Source: Phyllobacterium sp. OV277 (lineage in GTDB: Bacteria; Pseudomonadota; Alphaproteobacteria; Rhizobiales; Rhizobiaceae). Taken from it: a stretch of DNA of 64,000 nt. A model generated the notes under the pieces. It was not told the origin of the DNA and searched no databases. It saw only the letters and a program-made list of their open reading frames with translations. The DNA lies in assembly GCF_900104355.1 (NCBI RefSeq), contig NZ_FNIY01000001.1:62001-126000 (forward strand), written 5' to 3'. The position numbers and the translations under genes are program-made. This document shows positions 16,699 through 25,932 of the stretch, one piece after another; positions within the stretch are counted from its first letter, which is position 1, and every line of letters starts with the position of its first letter.

Positions 16699-17918
16699 TT
16701 TGTGGGCAGTCCCGCGTCAGTGGTGTTGGCTGGATTGACGGCATTGGCAATTGTCACTGCTCCGCCGGCGTTCAAGCGATTTTGGCCTGCAGTCACAACA
16801 ATATCGCCCGCCTTGATGCCTTTGGTGATCTCAACCAAAAGACCTGAGCGGCGACCCGGCGTAACGAAAACCTGCGCAAGAACAAATCGCTCTTCCTTCT
16901 TGGCAGCGGCAGGGTCAGCTGGCTTTGTTGCGTCGGCTGGCTTGGCAGCGTCTGCTGGTTTGGCAGCATCGGCAGCCTTGGCCGGCTCTTCCTTCTTTAC
17001 CTCAGGACGAAGAACGAAGATGTAATCGCCGTAAAGGCTGGAGACGAGCGCGGTCTGCGGCAGAGTAAACACCGCATCTTCCTTTGGAAGCGTGACATAG
17101 ACCTGAGCAAACTGGCCCGGACGCAATTTGCCGTCCGAGTTGTCGACCTTCGCACGCACGGAAACCAGCCGTGTTGCCGGATCGATCCGTGGCTCTACAG
17201 CCGTGATCTCACCATTGTAGCTCTGGTTGGTATCTGACAGGCTCATCTTGATCTGTTGTCCGATATGAACCTGATTGAGATTTTGCTCGTTAACCGTGAA
17301 ATCGACGCGCATGGTGGCAAGATCCTGCAACGAGACAACAACGTCGCCCGGCTTCAGATACTGCCCCTGTTCGATCTGCGGAATACCAACCGTGCCCTTG
17401 AAAGGCGCCTTGAGCAGCTTCTGCTCCATGACGGCCTGCAATTTGGCAATTTCGGCCTTCTTGGCCAGTGATGCGGCCTGTGCCGTATCCACATTGGATT
17501 CAGCGCCGACACCACGCGTATTCAGCGTGCGTGCGCGTGCCAATGTCTGATCGTTCAGAACATCCTGAGCCTTGGCAGCCACAATATCAGCCTTTTCGAT
17601 GGCATCATCCAGCTGCAGGAGCGAAGCGCCCTGCTCTACAACCTGATTTGCCGTGAAAGGGATTTCCTTGACGATACCAGCAACCTCGACAGCCAGGCTA
17701 ACGCCCTGAATAGCGCTGACGGAGCCGATGGCTTCAATATTCGGTGTCCATACGCTGGGTTCAACCTTGTAGGTCGAGACAGCTTGGGCAGGCTGTTGCA
17801 TGGTGGCAAAGAACTGCTTGATCATTCCCTCTTTGAAATAATTGAACCAAACCAAGCCTCCGCCAAGCACCACGACCAGAAGTAGAATGATCACGGGTAG
17901 AATGTAGCGCTTTATCAT
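16695..17918 (-). CDS. RND efflux membrane-fusion (periplasmic adaptor) protein
   Basis: This 407-residue adaptor links the RND permease to an outer-membrane channel. It has an N-terminal membrane anchor (residues 5-24), a split lipoyl domain (SLAVEVAGIVKEIPFTANQVVEQG and APFKGTVGIPQIEQGQYLKPGD), a helical hairpin between them, and a beta-barrel domain (MRVDFTVNEQNL). Residues about 308-343 are an odd low-complexity insert made of repeated AKPADA units between acidic/lysine ends. The start at 17918 was chosen because it opens directly into the TM anchor; longer frames run towards the operator. Confidence 0.93.
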   Translation of the reverse strand: MIKRYILPVIILLLVVVLGGGLVWFNYFKEGMIKQFFATMQQPAQAVSTYKVEPSVWTPNIEAIGSVSAIQGVSLAVEVAGIVKEIPFTANQVVEQGASLLQLDDAIEKADIVAAKAQDVLNDQTLARARTLNTRGVGAESNVDTAQAASLAKKAEIAKLQAVMEQKLLKAPFKGTVGIPQIEQGQYLKPGDVVVSLQDLATMRVDFTVNEQNLNQVHIGQQIKMSLSDTNQSYNGEITAVEPRIDPATRLVSVRAKVDNSDGKLRPGQFAQVYVTLPKEDAVFTLPQTALVSSLYGDYIFVLRPEVKKEEPAKAADAAKPADAAKPADATKPADPAAAKKEERFVLAQVFVTPGRRSGLLVEITKGIKAGDIVVTAGQNRLNAGGAVTIANAVNPANTTDAGLPTK

Positions 17919-18020
17919 GGGGAACCGCTCCGGAACAAAACAATGGCCAGCAAAGTTTGTTGCCAGCCTGTCAAATGAGAATAACGTGATGTGGACTTGA
18001 TTGCCACGTGCCATTTACTG

Positions 18021-18036
18021 TACCGTCCGGACGGTA
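18021..18036. promoter_or_regulatory. Probable TetR operator of the RND pump
   Basis: TACCGTCCGGACGGTA is a perfect 16-base palindrome. Three more matching bases lie on each side after one mismatch (ACT...AGT). It is 55 bases upstream of the TetR start and about 100 bases upstream of the adaptor start, in the divergent promoter region. It closely resembles GTCCGGAC-centred operators of TetR-type repressors of RND pumps. Confidence 0.7.
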
Positions 18037-18090
18037 AAGTCAATAGAAACAGGATTCCTTATGGGACTAAAGTTTTGAAGAAAGAGCAGA

Positions 18091-18669
18091 ATGCGGGCGG
18101 CAGTTCTCACAACGAAAGATAAAATTCTGCAGGCAGCTGCGGAAATCGCCATGGAGGTGGGTCCTGTTCACCTCTCTCTTGATGCGGTCGCGAGGCGAGC
18201 GGGGCTTTCAAAAGGCGGCTTGCTCTATACGTTCCCCACCAAGGCCAAACTGCTCGAAGCACTGGTTGAGCACCATGTGGCGGAGTTTGACGAATCACTG
18301 CGCATGCAGGAAGCCAAGCGAAACCACAAGGTGAACAGCGTGGTTCAGGCCTGTATCGAGGTGTATCGCGCTGAATTTGTGCTCAATGAGCCTGAACCAT
18401 CGGGCATATTGGCTGCTATCGCCAATGATCCGAGCTTTATCGATCCCATCAGGCGCTACAACAAACAATTACTCGATCGTATGAAAGAGAACTCGGAAGA
18501 TCCGACAATGGCGCTGATCGCATTTCTGACCATAGAAGGCCTGCGCAGCCTGAAGCTGCTCGATATGGATACCCTGACCCACGAAGATCAGATCACGGCG
18601 ATTGACGGGTTGCGTCAGCTTTTTGCGCCCTGTGATCCCGATAAGCCATCCCAGCCCGCAACGGGCTGA
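18091..18669 (+). CDS. TetR family regulator (of the RND pump)
   Basis: A 192-residue TetR-type protein. The helix-turn-helix spans about residues 8-55 (DKILQAAAEIAMEVGPVHLSLDAVARRAGLSKGG then LLYTFPTKAKLLEALV; the G-L-L-Y-T-F-P-T-K recognition end is typical). The remainder is the ligand-binding domain, with a C-terminal TetR_C-like segment. It is divergent from the RND operon with a strong palindrome between, as in the BepR/AcrR arrangement, so it probably represses both itself and the pump. Its stop abuts the convergent tgt stop. Confidence 0.9.
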   Translation: MRAAVLTTKDKILQAAAEIAMEVGPVHLSLDAVARRAGLSKGGLLYTFPTKAKLLEALVEHHVAEFDESLRMQEAKRNHKVNSVVQACIEVYRAEFVLNEPEPSGILAAIANDPSFIDPIRRYNKQLLDRMKENSEDPTMALIAFLTIEGLRSLKLLDMDTLTHEDQITAIDGLRQLFAPCDPDKPSQPATG

Positions 18670-19803
18670 TCAGGCATAAACCGGAATATCACCCTGAGCC
18701 CAGGCACCTTGGGTCTCTTCGCTGAATGCCTCGAAGCGTTTGGCCTCAATGGCATTGCGGATGCCCTGCATATGCTGCTGGTAATAGGCCAGATTATTCC
18801 ATGTCAGCAACATGCCGCCGAGTGCTTCACCTGATTTGACCAGATGATGCAGATAGGCGCGGCTGTAATCACGCGCGGCCGGGCATGACGACTCTTCATC
18901 AAGCGGACGCGGATCATCCGCATGGCGGGCATTGCGCAAATTGACCTTGCCGCGCCGGGTAAAGGCAAGACCATGCCGCCCTGCCCGTGTCGGCATCACA
19001 CAATCGAACATATCGATCCCGCGTGCGACGGATTTCAGAATATCGTCAGGCGTACCGACGCCCATCAGATAACGCGGCTTTTCCGTGGGAAGTTCGGGAC
19101 AGGTCACATCGAGCATATCGAGCATGACGTCCTGCGGCTCGCCGACTGCAAGACCACCGACCGCATAGCCCTTCAAATCCATGGCTTTAAGCGCCTGCGC
19201 GGAGCGAATGCGCAAATCCGGCACGTCGCCGCCCTGCACGATGCCAAACATCGCCTTACCAGGTTGAACACCAAAGGCCGTCTTGCACCGTTCGGCCCAG
19301 CGCAACGACAATTCCATAGCGCGCTGAATATCCTTCGGCGTCGAAGGCAAAGCCACACACTCATCGAGCTGCATCTGAATATCGGAATCTAGCAAGCCCT
19401 GTATCTCGATTGAACGTTCCGGGCTCATTTCATAGGCGCGCCCATCGATATGCGAGCGGAAGGTCACGCCTTTTTCGTCGAGCTTGCGCAATTGCGCCAG
19501 AGACATGACCTGAAAACCACCGGAGTCCGTCAGGATTGGTCCCGGCCAGCGGGCGAAATCGTGCAGACCACCCAGCTTGGCAATGCGCTCGGCACTGGGA
19601 CGCAACATCAGGTGATAGGTATTGCCAAGAATGATATCGGCACCAAGATCGGCAACCTGATCCATATACATGGCTTTGACCGTCCCGGCCGTGCCTACAG
19701 GCATGAATGCGGGCGTTCGCACGGTACCGCGTGGCATGGTGATTTCACCACGCCGGGCTTTGCCATCGGTTGCGATCAGTTTGAATTCAAAATTTTCTGT
19801 CAT
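18670..19803 (-). CDS. tgt: Queuine tRNA-ribosyltransferase with degenerate zinc site
   Basis: Tgt swaps guanine-34 of tRNAs with GUN anticodons for preQ1. The 377-residue protein keeps the catalytic core: substrate Asp in [40 protein letters not shown], and the nucleophile Asp in [22 protein letters not shown]. The usual zinc site is C-x-C-x2-C plus a distant His. Here the corresponding segment reads [17 protein letters not shown], and the His position in the later segment is Asn ([10 protein letters not shown]). Only one of four ligands remains. The start at 19803 overlaps the queA stop (ATGA). The ATG at 19818 is an alternative. Confidence 0.94.
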   Translation of the reverse strand: MTENFEFKLIATDGKARRGEITMPRGTVRTPAFMPVGTAGTVKAMYMDQVADLGADIILGNTYHLMLRPSAERIAKLGGLHDFARWPGPILTDSGGFQVMSLAQLRKLDEKGVTFRSHIDGRAYEMSPERSIEIQGLLDSDIQMQLDECVALPSTPKDIQRAMELSLRWAERCKTAFGVQPGKAMFGIVQGGDVPDLRIRSAQALKAMDLKGYAVGGLAVGEPQDVMLDMLDVTCPELPTEKPRYLMGVGTPDDILKSVARGIDMFDCVMPTRAGRHGLAFTRRGKVNLRNARHADDPRPLDEESSCPAARDYSRAYLHHLVKSGEALGGMLLTWNNLAYYQQHMQGIRNAIEAKRFEAFSEETQGAWAQGDIPVYA

Positions 19804-20879
19804 GATGCGGATCGCCATAACAGGCTTGCATCGCCATAGGAATAGAAGCGGTAGTGATTTTTGATCGCATAGGCATAGGCCTCATGCATGCGCTCAAACC
19901 CGCTGAAGGCGGAAACCAGCATGAACAGCGTCGATTTGGGCAGATGAAAATTGGTCATCAGCAGATCAACCGCGCGGAACTGATAACCCGGCGTGATGAA
20001 AATATCCGTCGGACCCGACCACGCTTTGACAACGCCATCGGGCGTGGTCGCGCTCTCAAGCAGTCGCAGCGATGTAGTGCCGACGCTGACAATACGTCCA
20101 CCCCGTGCTTTCACGGCATTCAGCGCATCAGCAGTGGCTTGATCGACGTGGCCAATCTCCGCATGCATCTTGTGATCGGCAGTATCATCGGCTTTGACGG
20201 GCAAAAAGGTGCCCGCTCCCACATGCAGCGTCACGAAATGTTCTTCGATACCGCGCTTCTTCAGGTCTTCGAGCAGTGCAGGCGTAAAATGCAGCCCAGC
20301 AGTGGGCGCAGCGACTGCACCTTCCTCACGAGCATAAATGGTCTGATAATCTTCCTTATCGCGGCCGTCTTCTGCACGCTTTGAGGCAATATAGGGCGGC
20401 AAGGGAATATGCCCGACGGCAGCAATCGCCTGATCAAGATCGGCGCCGCTGAAATCAAAGACCAGCAAAGCCTCGCCCGCTTCGCCTTTCTCTGCAACAG
20501 TGGCCTGAAGCGATCCCAGCAGACAGGCATTGTTGCCATGGCCGAAATCGATCCGCTCTCCCTGTTTGATGCGTTTCGCGGGGCGCAAAAAGGCTTTCCA
20601 GCGATCTGGTCCGGTGCGCATATGCAGGGTCGCGCTGATTTGGGCTTTCACGCCTTCACGTTCGCGAAAACCTTCAAGTTGCGCAGGTATCACTTTGGTA
20701 TCATTGAAAACCAGCGCATCGCCAGCCTGCAGAAAATCACCAAGATTCCTGACAATATTGTCCTCAAATCCTGAAGTATTCGCCTTCACAAGCAAAAGCC
20801 GCGCTGAATCGCGCGGCTCTGCAGGTCTCAATGCGATGTTTTCTTCCGGCAGGTCAAAATCGAAAAGATCAACACGCAT
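19800..20879 (-). CDS. queA: S-adenosylmethionine:tRNA ribosyltransferase-isomerase
   Basis: QueA transfers and rearranges the ribosyl group of AdoMet onto preQ1-tRNA to make epoxyqueuosine, the step after Tgt. The 359-residue protein begins [29 protein letters not shown] and carries the family blocks [36 protein letters not shown] and [17 protein letters not shown]. Length is normal. It is upstream of tgt with overlapping stop and start, so both queuosine genes are translationally coupled. A cyclophilin gene lies 17 bases upstream on the same strand. Confidence 0.96.
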   Translation of the reverse strand: MRVDLFDFDLPEENIALRPAEPRDSARLLLVKANTSGFEDNIVRNLGDFLQAGDALVFNDTKVIPAQLEGFREREGVKAQISATLHMRTGPDRWKAFLRPAKRIKQGERIDFGHGNNACLLGSLQATVAEKGEAGEALLVFDFSGADLDQAIAAVGHIPLPPYIASKRAEDGRDKEDYQTIYAREEGAVAAPTAGLHFTPALLEDLKKRGIEEHFVTLHVGAGTFLPVKADDTADHKMHAEIGHVDQATADALNAVKARGGRIVSVGTTSLRLLESATTPDGVVKAWSGPTDIFITPGYQFRAVDLLMTNFHLPKSTLFMLVSAFSGFERMHEAYAYAIKNHYRFYSYGDASLLWRSAS

Positions 20880-20896
20880 GATGTATCAATGCGATC

Positions 20897-21406
20897 TTAT
20901 TCGACGTCTGCGGCAACGCGCATCGACACGATCGAATCCGGATCCTGCACAGGCTCGCCGCGCTTGATCGTGTCGACATTGTCCATACCTTCGATAACCT
21001 GACCCCAAACCGTGTACTGACGGTTGAGAAAAGCAGCATCATCAAAGCAGATGAAGAATTGGGAATTGGCAGAATTCGGGTTCTGCGAACGGGCCATGGA
21101 GCAAGCGCCACGACCATGGTTGGCATTGGAGAATTCAGCCTTCAGATCAGGTTTTTCCGAACCACCCATACCGGCGCGCGATGGATTGAACGACGAACCG
21201 CCCTGCTTGCCAAACTTCACGTCGCCAGTCTGCGCCATGAAACCGTCGATAACGCGGTGAAACACAACGCCATCATAGGCGCCTTCGCGTGCCAGTTCCT
21301 TGATGCGCTCGACATGGCCGGGGGCGAGGTCAGGATAGAGTTCAATGACAACATTGCCCTTGGTCGTTTCGAGCAAAATCGTGTTTTCTGGATCTTTGTA
21401 AGCCAT
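20897..21406 (-). CDS. Cyclophilin-type peptidyl-prolyl isomerase, cytoplasmic
   Basis: A 169-residue cyclophilin (PpiB-like) that speeds proline cis-trans isomerisation. Active-site and fold motifs: VVFHRVIDGFMAQTGDV, ANHGRGACSMARSQNPNSANSQFFIC and VWGQVIEGMDNVD. There is no leader peptide, so it acts in the cytoplasm. AGGAG at 21416-21420 directly touches an upstream ATG but stands nine bases from the ATG at 21406, which was therefore chosen (MAYKDPENTILLET). It is the cytoplasmic partner of the exported cyclophilin encoded 26 bases upstream. Confidence 0.95.
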   Translation of the reverse strand: MAYKDPENTILLETTKGNVVIELYPDLAPGHVERIKELAREGAYDGVVFHRVIDGFMAQTGDVKFGKQGGSSFNPSRAGMGGSEKPDLKAEFSNANHGRGACSMARSQNPNSANSQFFICFDDAAFLNRQYTVWGQVIEGMDNVDTIKRGEPVQDPDSIVSMRVAADVE

Positions 21407-21432
21407 ATGAGGCATCTCCTGTTTTATGTGTG

Positions 21433-22017
21433 TTATTTTGCCGGACCGACAGTGACCTTGATCATCTTGTCCGGGCTATCGACAGCGCCGTTCTGCGCTT
21501 CATTGCCTTTTTTGATCTTGTCGACGGTTTCCATACCGCTCGTCACCTTGCCGACAACCGTGTACTGGCCGTTCAGGAACGAGCCATTGTCAAACATGAT
21601 GAAGAACTGCGAATTGGCCGAATTGGGGTTGGATGAACGCGCCATGCCAACAGTGCCGCGCACGAAGGGTTCCTTCGAGAACTCGGCAGGCAGGTCAGGA
21701 CGCTTGGAACCACCGGTTCCAGCGGCCGCCTGATTATAGCCCTTCTCGGTATTGCCATACTGCACATCGCCAGTCTGGGCCATGAAACCCGGAATAACGC
21801 GATGGAATACGACACTGTTATAGGCACCTTCCTTGGCGAGTGCCTTGATCTGCTCGACATGTTTTGGAGCAAGATCGGGGCGCAGTTCGATCTTTACATC
21901 GCCGTCCTTGAGCTTGATGATCATTGTGTTCTGGTCATCGGCCCAGCTTGGGCTCAATGATGCGAAAGACAGGGAAGAAACGGCCGCCACAAGAAGCGCA
22001 GTGCGAAATACGGACAT
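21433..22017 (-). CDS. Cyclophilin-type peptidyl-prolyl isomerase, exported
   Basis: A 194-residue PpiA-like cyclophilin with a signal peptide (MSVFRTALLVAAVSSLSFASLSPSWA, cleavage near residue 26), so it helps folding in the periplasm. The core repeats the neighbour's motifs: VVFHRVIPGFMAQTGDVQYG, RGTVGMARSSNPNSANSQFFIMF, and GKVTSGMETVDKI. GGAG six bases before the ATG at 22017 settles the start. It and the cytoplasmic cyclophilin downstream are clearly related and probably arose by tandem duplication, one copy gaining a leader. Confidence 0.95.
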   Translation of the reverse strand: MSVFRTALLVAAVSSLSFASLSPSWADDQNTMIIKLKDGDVKIELRPDLAPKHVEQIKALAKEGAYNSVVFHRVIPGFMAQTGDVQYGNTEKGYNQAAAGTGGSKRPDLPAEFSKEPFVRGTVGMARSSNPNSANSQFFIMFDNGSFLNGQYTVVGKVTSGMETVDKIKKGNEAQNGAVDSPDKMIKVTVGPAK

Positions 22018-22052
22018 GAAAGTCTCCAAAGGATCGGGTTAAAAAGAGAGCC

Positions 22053-22544
22053 CTATTTGAATTTGGCCTTGAGCGCCTCGGCGACAAGAGCAGGAGCAAA
22101 GTGCCTGATATCACCGCCCATGGCCGCAATCTGGCGGACCAATGTGGCAGTAATTGTGCGAACCGAAGGATCGGCCGGAAGGAATACAGTTTGCAGTTCC
22201 GGCGCCATCTGGCCGTTCATGCCAGCCATCTGCATTTCATAGTCAAGATCAGTACCGTCACGCAGGCCCCGCACCAATAGCGAAGCACCATGTTTACGCG
22301 CTGCATCAATCACCAATCCGTCAAAAGAAATCACTTCGAGCCGCTGACTATCCTTGCCGAAAACATCCGCCGCAACGCGGTTGATGAGGTCCATACGCTC
22401 GGCAAAGGAAAACAACGGCGCCTTGCCCGGATGAATGCCGATGGCCACGAAAACCTTGTCGGCAAGGCGCAACGAGCCCTTCAGGACATCCATATGGCCA
22501 TTGGTGATCGGGTCAAATGATCCGGCGTAAATTGCGATTGTCAT
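22053..22544 (-). CDS. coaD: Phosphopantetheine adenylyltransferase
   Basis: CoaD makes dephospho-CoA from 4'-phosphopantetheine and ATP, the fourth step of CoA synthesis. The 163-residue protein starts [21 protein letters not shown], with the T-x-G-H nucleotidyl-transfer motif. It also has [22 protein letters not shown], the pantetheine-binding block. The C-terminal ATP motif, often S-S-T-L-V-R, here reads [13 protein letters not shown] precedes the ATG. It heads the minus-strand run coaD-ppi-ppi-queA-tgt, with small gaps throughout, which looks like one operon. Confidence 0.96.
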   Translation of the reverse strand: MTIAIYAGSFDPITNGHMDVLKGSLRLADKVFVAIGIHPGKAPLFSFAERMDLINRVAADVFGKDSQRLEVISFDGLVIDAARKHGASLLVRGLRDGTDLDYEMQMAGMNGQMAPELQTVFLPADPSVRTITATLVRQIAAMGGDIRHFAPALVAEALKAKFK

Positions 22545-22740
22545 ACCGTCTCCTAACCGTTTTGCCCGCAGCTTTCAATGGCCGCAAACATTGCCCTTTC
22601 ATTCTTAAATGAACGGAAGATGAACGAGGCAATCAGCAAGCATTCAGTTGCCGTTAACTATAAAGAACTCTGAAAATGAAACCTTTTGGCTCTTAGGGCG
22701 TTGTTAACCATAAGAAAGCTGAAGATTGAAGGGACCAGAA

Positions 22741-22896
22741 ATGTTTATTCTTCTTAGCGTTGGCATGATGATCGCGATGATGGTTTCCGCCGTCGTCATG
22801 ATGATCGAAGAAAACAAAAAGCGGGAAGCCAAAGTAAAGACATCCCGCTTCGGTATTTATCCTATGAATGGCCGCATCGACCGCCAGCGGTTCTAA
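22741..22896 (+). CDS. 51-residue single-span membrane protein, unknown function
   Basis: This frame is below the usual gene-finding length but looks real: AGGGA lies six bases before the ATG, and the product is an orderly small membrane protein. Residues 1-22 (MFILLSVGMMIAMMVSAVVM) form a methionine-rich TM helix, followed by a charged stretch EENKKREAKVKTSR and a C-terminus FGIYPMNGRIDRQRF. Its stop codon overlaps the convergent gyrA stop (22893-22896). I do not recognise the family. Conservation of this short frame beside gyrA in relatives would be the test. Confidence 0.6.
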   Translation: MFILLSVGMMIAMMVSAVVMMIEENKKREAKVKTSRFGIYPMNGRIDRQRF

Positions 22897-25703
22897 CTTT
22901 CGTCAGAACCGCTCTCTGGGGCTGATGTATCTGCCTCACCGTCGATAGGCGCAACTACCTCAAGTTCTTCGTCTTCGCTGTCGGTTTCTGAAATCCGCTC
23001 GACCGAAACAACCTTCTCGCCATCCGCAGTATTGAAGATCGTCACGCCCTTCGTGGAGCGTCCCGCGAGGCGAATACCGTTCACCGGCACACGGATCAGC
23101 TGACCACGATCAGAAACAAGCAGTATCTGATCCGAAGCTTCGACCGGGAACAGCGATACCAGCTTGCCGATTTCATCAGTCTTTGATGTATCCGTTGCGC
23201 GGATGCCCTTGCCGCCGCGTCCTGAAACGCGGAACTCGTAGGACGAAGAGCGCTTGCCATAGCCAAATTCGCTGACGGTCAGAACCGTTTGTTCGCGATC
23301 ACGCAACTCGCCATAGCGTTCCGGACCAAGATCCGTCACATCCGTAGCCTCTTCGCCGACCAATGCGATTTCCTCGACATCATCTGCGCCCTGCGCACGC
23401 CGCTCTGCAGCGGCCTGCTTCAGATAAGCTGTCCGTTCGGCAGGCGTCGCTTCGACATGACCAAGAATAGCCATCGAAATGATCGTATCGCCGGGCGCCA
23501 ATGTGATGCCACGCACGCCGATGGAATTGCGGCCAGCAAAGACGCGCACATCGGTAACCGGGAAGCGAATACACTGGCCGCCGGCTGCTGTCAGAAGCAC
23601 ATCGTCAAATTCATCGCATGTATCGACGCCGAGGATTTCATCGCCCTCTTCTTCGAGCTTCATGGCGATCTTGCCATTGCGATTGACCTGAACGAAGTCA
23701 GAAAGCTTATTCCGGCGCACGGTGCCGCGCGTCGTTGCAAACATCACATCGAGATTTGCCCAGCTTGCCTCATCCTCAGGCAACGGCATGATCGTGGTGA
23801 TGCGTTCGCCCTGTTCGAGCGGCAGCATGTTGATCAGCGCCTTGCCGCGTGATTGCGGTGTGCCAATCGGCAGACGCCAGACCTTTTCCTTATAAACAAT
23901 ACCGCGCGAGGAGAAGAACAGCATCGGCGTGTGGGTATTGGCCACAAACAACCTTGTGACGAAATCCTCGTCCTTCATGGTCACGCCCGAACGGCCCTTG
24001 CCGCCACGACGCTGTGCGCGATAGGTCGTCAGTGGAACGCGCTTGATATAACCCGCATGGCTGACAGTCACGACCATATCTTCGCGGGCGATCAGGTCTT
24101 CATCGTCCATATCAGCACCGCCATCGGTCAATTCCGTGCGGCGTGGTGTGCCGAATTCGTCGCGAATAGCGGCAAGTTCGTCCTTGACGATGGTCATGAT
24201 GCGCAGGCGCGACGCCAGAATTTCGAGATAATCCTTGATCTCGACGCCGATCTTATTGAGCTCGTCGGCGATTTCATCGCGTCCAAGCGCCGTCAGACGC
24301 TGCAGACGCAGGTCAAGAATGGCGCGGGCCTGCTCTTCCGACAGATTGTAGGTATTGTCATCATTGAGCGTGTGCCGCGGATCAGCAATCAGCGTGATCA
24401 GCGGAGCCACATCATTGGCTGGCCAGCGACGCTCCATCAACTGGTCACGCGCCGTCGCTGGGTCCGGAGCCCGACGGATCAGCGCAATGATTTCGTCAAT
24501 ATTGGCAACGGCAATCGCCAGACCAACCAAGACATGCGCGCGGTCACGCGCCTTGCGCAGCAGGAACTTTGTGCGGCGACTGACAACTTCCTCGCGGAAG
24601 GCGACAAACGCGCGCAAAATATCCATCAGGTTCAGAAGGCCGGGCTTACCACCATTGAGTGCCACCATATTGGCACCGAATGACGATTGCAGGGGCGTGA
24701 AGCGATAAAGCTGATTGATGATAACGTCAGCAACCGCATCACGCTTCAATTCCACGACAACGCGGTAACCGTCACGATCAGACTCATCGCGAATGTCCGA
24801 AATGCCCTCAATACGCTTTTCGCGCACCAGATCGGCCATCTTTTCGATCATCGTCGCCTTATTAACCTGATAAGGCACTTCGGTGATAATAATGGCTTCG
24901 CGGTCGCCGCGCATGCTCTCGACAGCAACCTTGCCGCGCATCAGGATCGAACCACGACCGGTACTATAGGCCGAATGGATACCCGAACGGCCTAGAACGA
25001 TACCGCCTGTCGGGAAATCCGGTCCGGGAATGATTTCCATCAGTTCCGGCAGGTCAATCGCCGGATTGTCGATCAGGGCAATACAGCCATTGATGACTTC
25101 AGCAAGATTGTGCGGAGGAATGTTGGTGGCCATACCGACGGCGATACCACCGGAGCCATTGACCAGAAGGTTCGGAAAGCGCGCAGGAAGAACCACCGGC
25201 TCCTGCTCACGGCCATCGTAATTGTCCTGAAAATCGACGGTTTCCTTGTCAATATCTTCAAGGAGTGACTCCGTAACCTTCTCAAGACGGCACTCGGTGT
25301 AACGCATCGCGGCGGGAGAATCGCCATCGATGGAACCAAAATTGCCCTGTCCATCAACAAGCGGATCGCGCAGCGACCAGTCCTGCGCCATGCGAACCAG
25401 CGCATCATAGATCGAAGCATCGCCATGCGGGTGGAATTTACCCATGACTTCACCGACGACACCGGCAGACTTACGATAGGACCTGTTCCAGGACAGACCC
25501 ATTTCGTTCATCGCATGCAGGATACGCCGATGCACCGGCTTCAAACCGTCACGCACGTCAGGCAATGCACGGCTGACAATCACGCTCATGGCATAGGAGA
25601 GATAGGAGCTTTGCATCTCCTCGATAATGGAAATCGGCTCGATACCGAAATTTCCGCCTGGTTTATCGTCTTCTGGGCCGGATGGTGGGGTTAGTTCAGA
25701 CAC
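22893..25703 (-). CDS. gyrA: DNA gyrase subunit A
   Basis: The breakage-reunion subunit of gyrase, 936 residues. It has the usual N-terminal core (SYAMSVIVSRALPDVRDGLKPVHRRIL), the active tyrosine in SPAAMRYTECRL, and a C-terminal beta-pinwheel domain with the GyrA-box-like YEFRVSGRGGKGI region. The quinolone-determining loop reads HPHGDASIYD: the position equivalent to E. coli Ser83 is Ala, while Asp87 is kept. The last 30 residues are highly acidic. No close ATG precedes the conserved core; the GTG at 25703 (MSELTPPSGPEDD) is taken as the start, with only a weak ribosome site. Confidence 0.96.
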   Translation of the reverse strand: MSELTPPSGPEDDKPGGNFGIEPISIIEEMQSSYLSYAMSVIVSRALPDVRDGLKPVHRRILHAMNEMGLSWNRSYRKSAGVVGEVMGKFHPHGDASIYDALVRMAQDWSLRDPLVDGQGNFGSIDGDSPAAMRYTECRLEKVTESLLEDIDKETVDFQDNYDGREQEPVVLPARFPNLLVNGSGGIAVGMATNIPPHNLAEVINGCIALIDNPAIDLPELMEIIPGPDFPTGGIVLGRSGIHSAYSTGRGSILMRGKVAVESMRGDREAIIITEVPYQVNKATMIEKMADLVREKRIEGISDIRDESDRDGYRVVVELKRDAVADVIINQLYRFTPLQSSFGANMVALNGGKPGLLNLMDILRAFVAFREEVVSRRTKFLLRKARDRAHVLVGLAIAVANIDEIIALIRRAPDPATARDQLMERRWPANDVAPLITLIADPRHTLNDDNTYNLSEEQARAILDLRLQRLTALGRDEIADELNKIGVEIKDYLEILASRLRIMTIVKDELAAIRDEFGTPRRTELTDGGADMDDEDLIAREDMVVTVSHAGYIKRVPLTTYRAQRRGGKGRSGVTMKDEDFVTRLFVANTHTPMLFFSSRGIVYKEKVWRLPIGTPQSRGKALINMLPLEQGERITTIMPLPEDEASWANLDVMFATTRGTVRRNKLSDFVQVNRNGKIAMKLEEEGDEILGVDTCDEFDDVLLTAAGGQCIRFPVTDVRVFAGRNSIGVRGITLAPGDTIISMAILGHVEATPAERTAYLKQAAAERRAQGADDVEEIALVGEEATDVTDLGPERYGELRDREQTVLTVSEFGYGKRSSSYEFRVSGRGGKGIRATDTSKTDEIGKLVSLFPVEASDQILLVSDRGQLIRVPVNGIRLAGRSTKGVTIFNTADGEKVVSVERISETDSEDEELEVVAPIDGEADTSAPESGSDES

Positions 25704-25932
25704 GAGGCACTCATCTTTCGTATAGAATCAATCTTCATCTTATAGCGGCTTTTCAACGCAAAAGCCAACCAACGGCACCGCAATGCACAGTTGAAAACCC
25801 TTTGTTTTCAATAGGATACAACAGTTCATTTCAATCAGTGAAAAACTTGGTTGCAAAATCTCAACTTTATCGACGCTTCACCGCGAATCCGGTACTGTTC
25901 ATCAGCTTCAATCAGAGAAGAAAAGCAAAATC

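Noticed and set aside
13615-17918. Assignment of specific Bep or Mex names to the RND pump
   Set aside because: The family has many paralogues in this order and the sequence alone does not identify which one this is.
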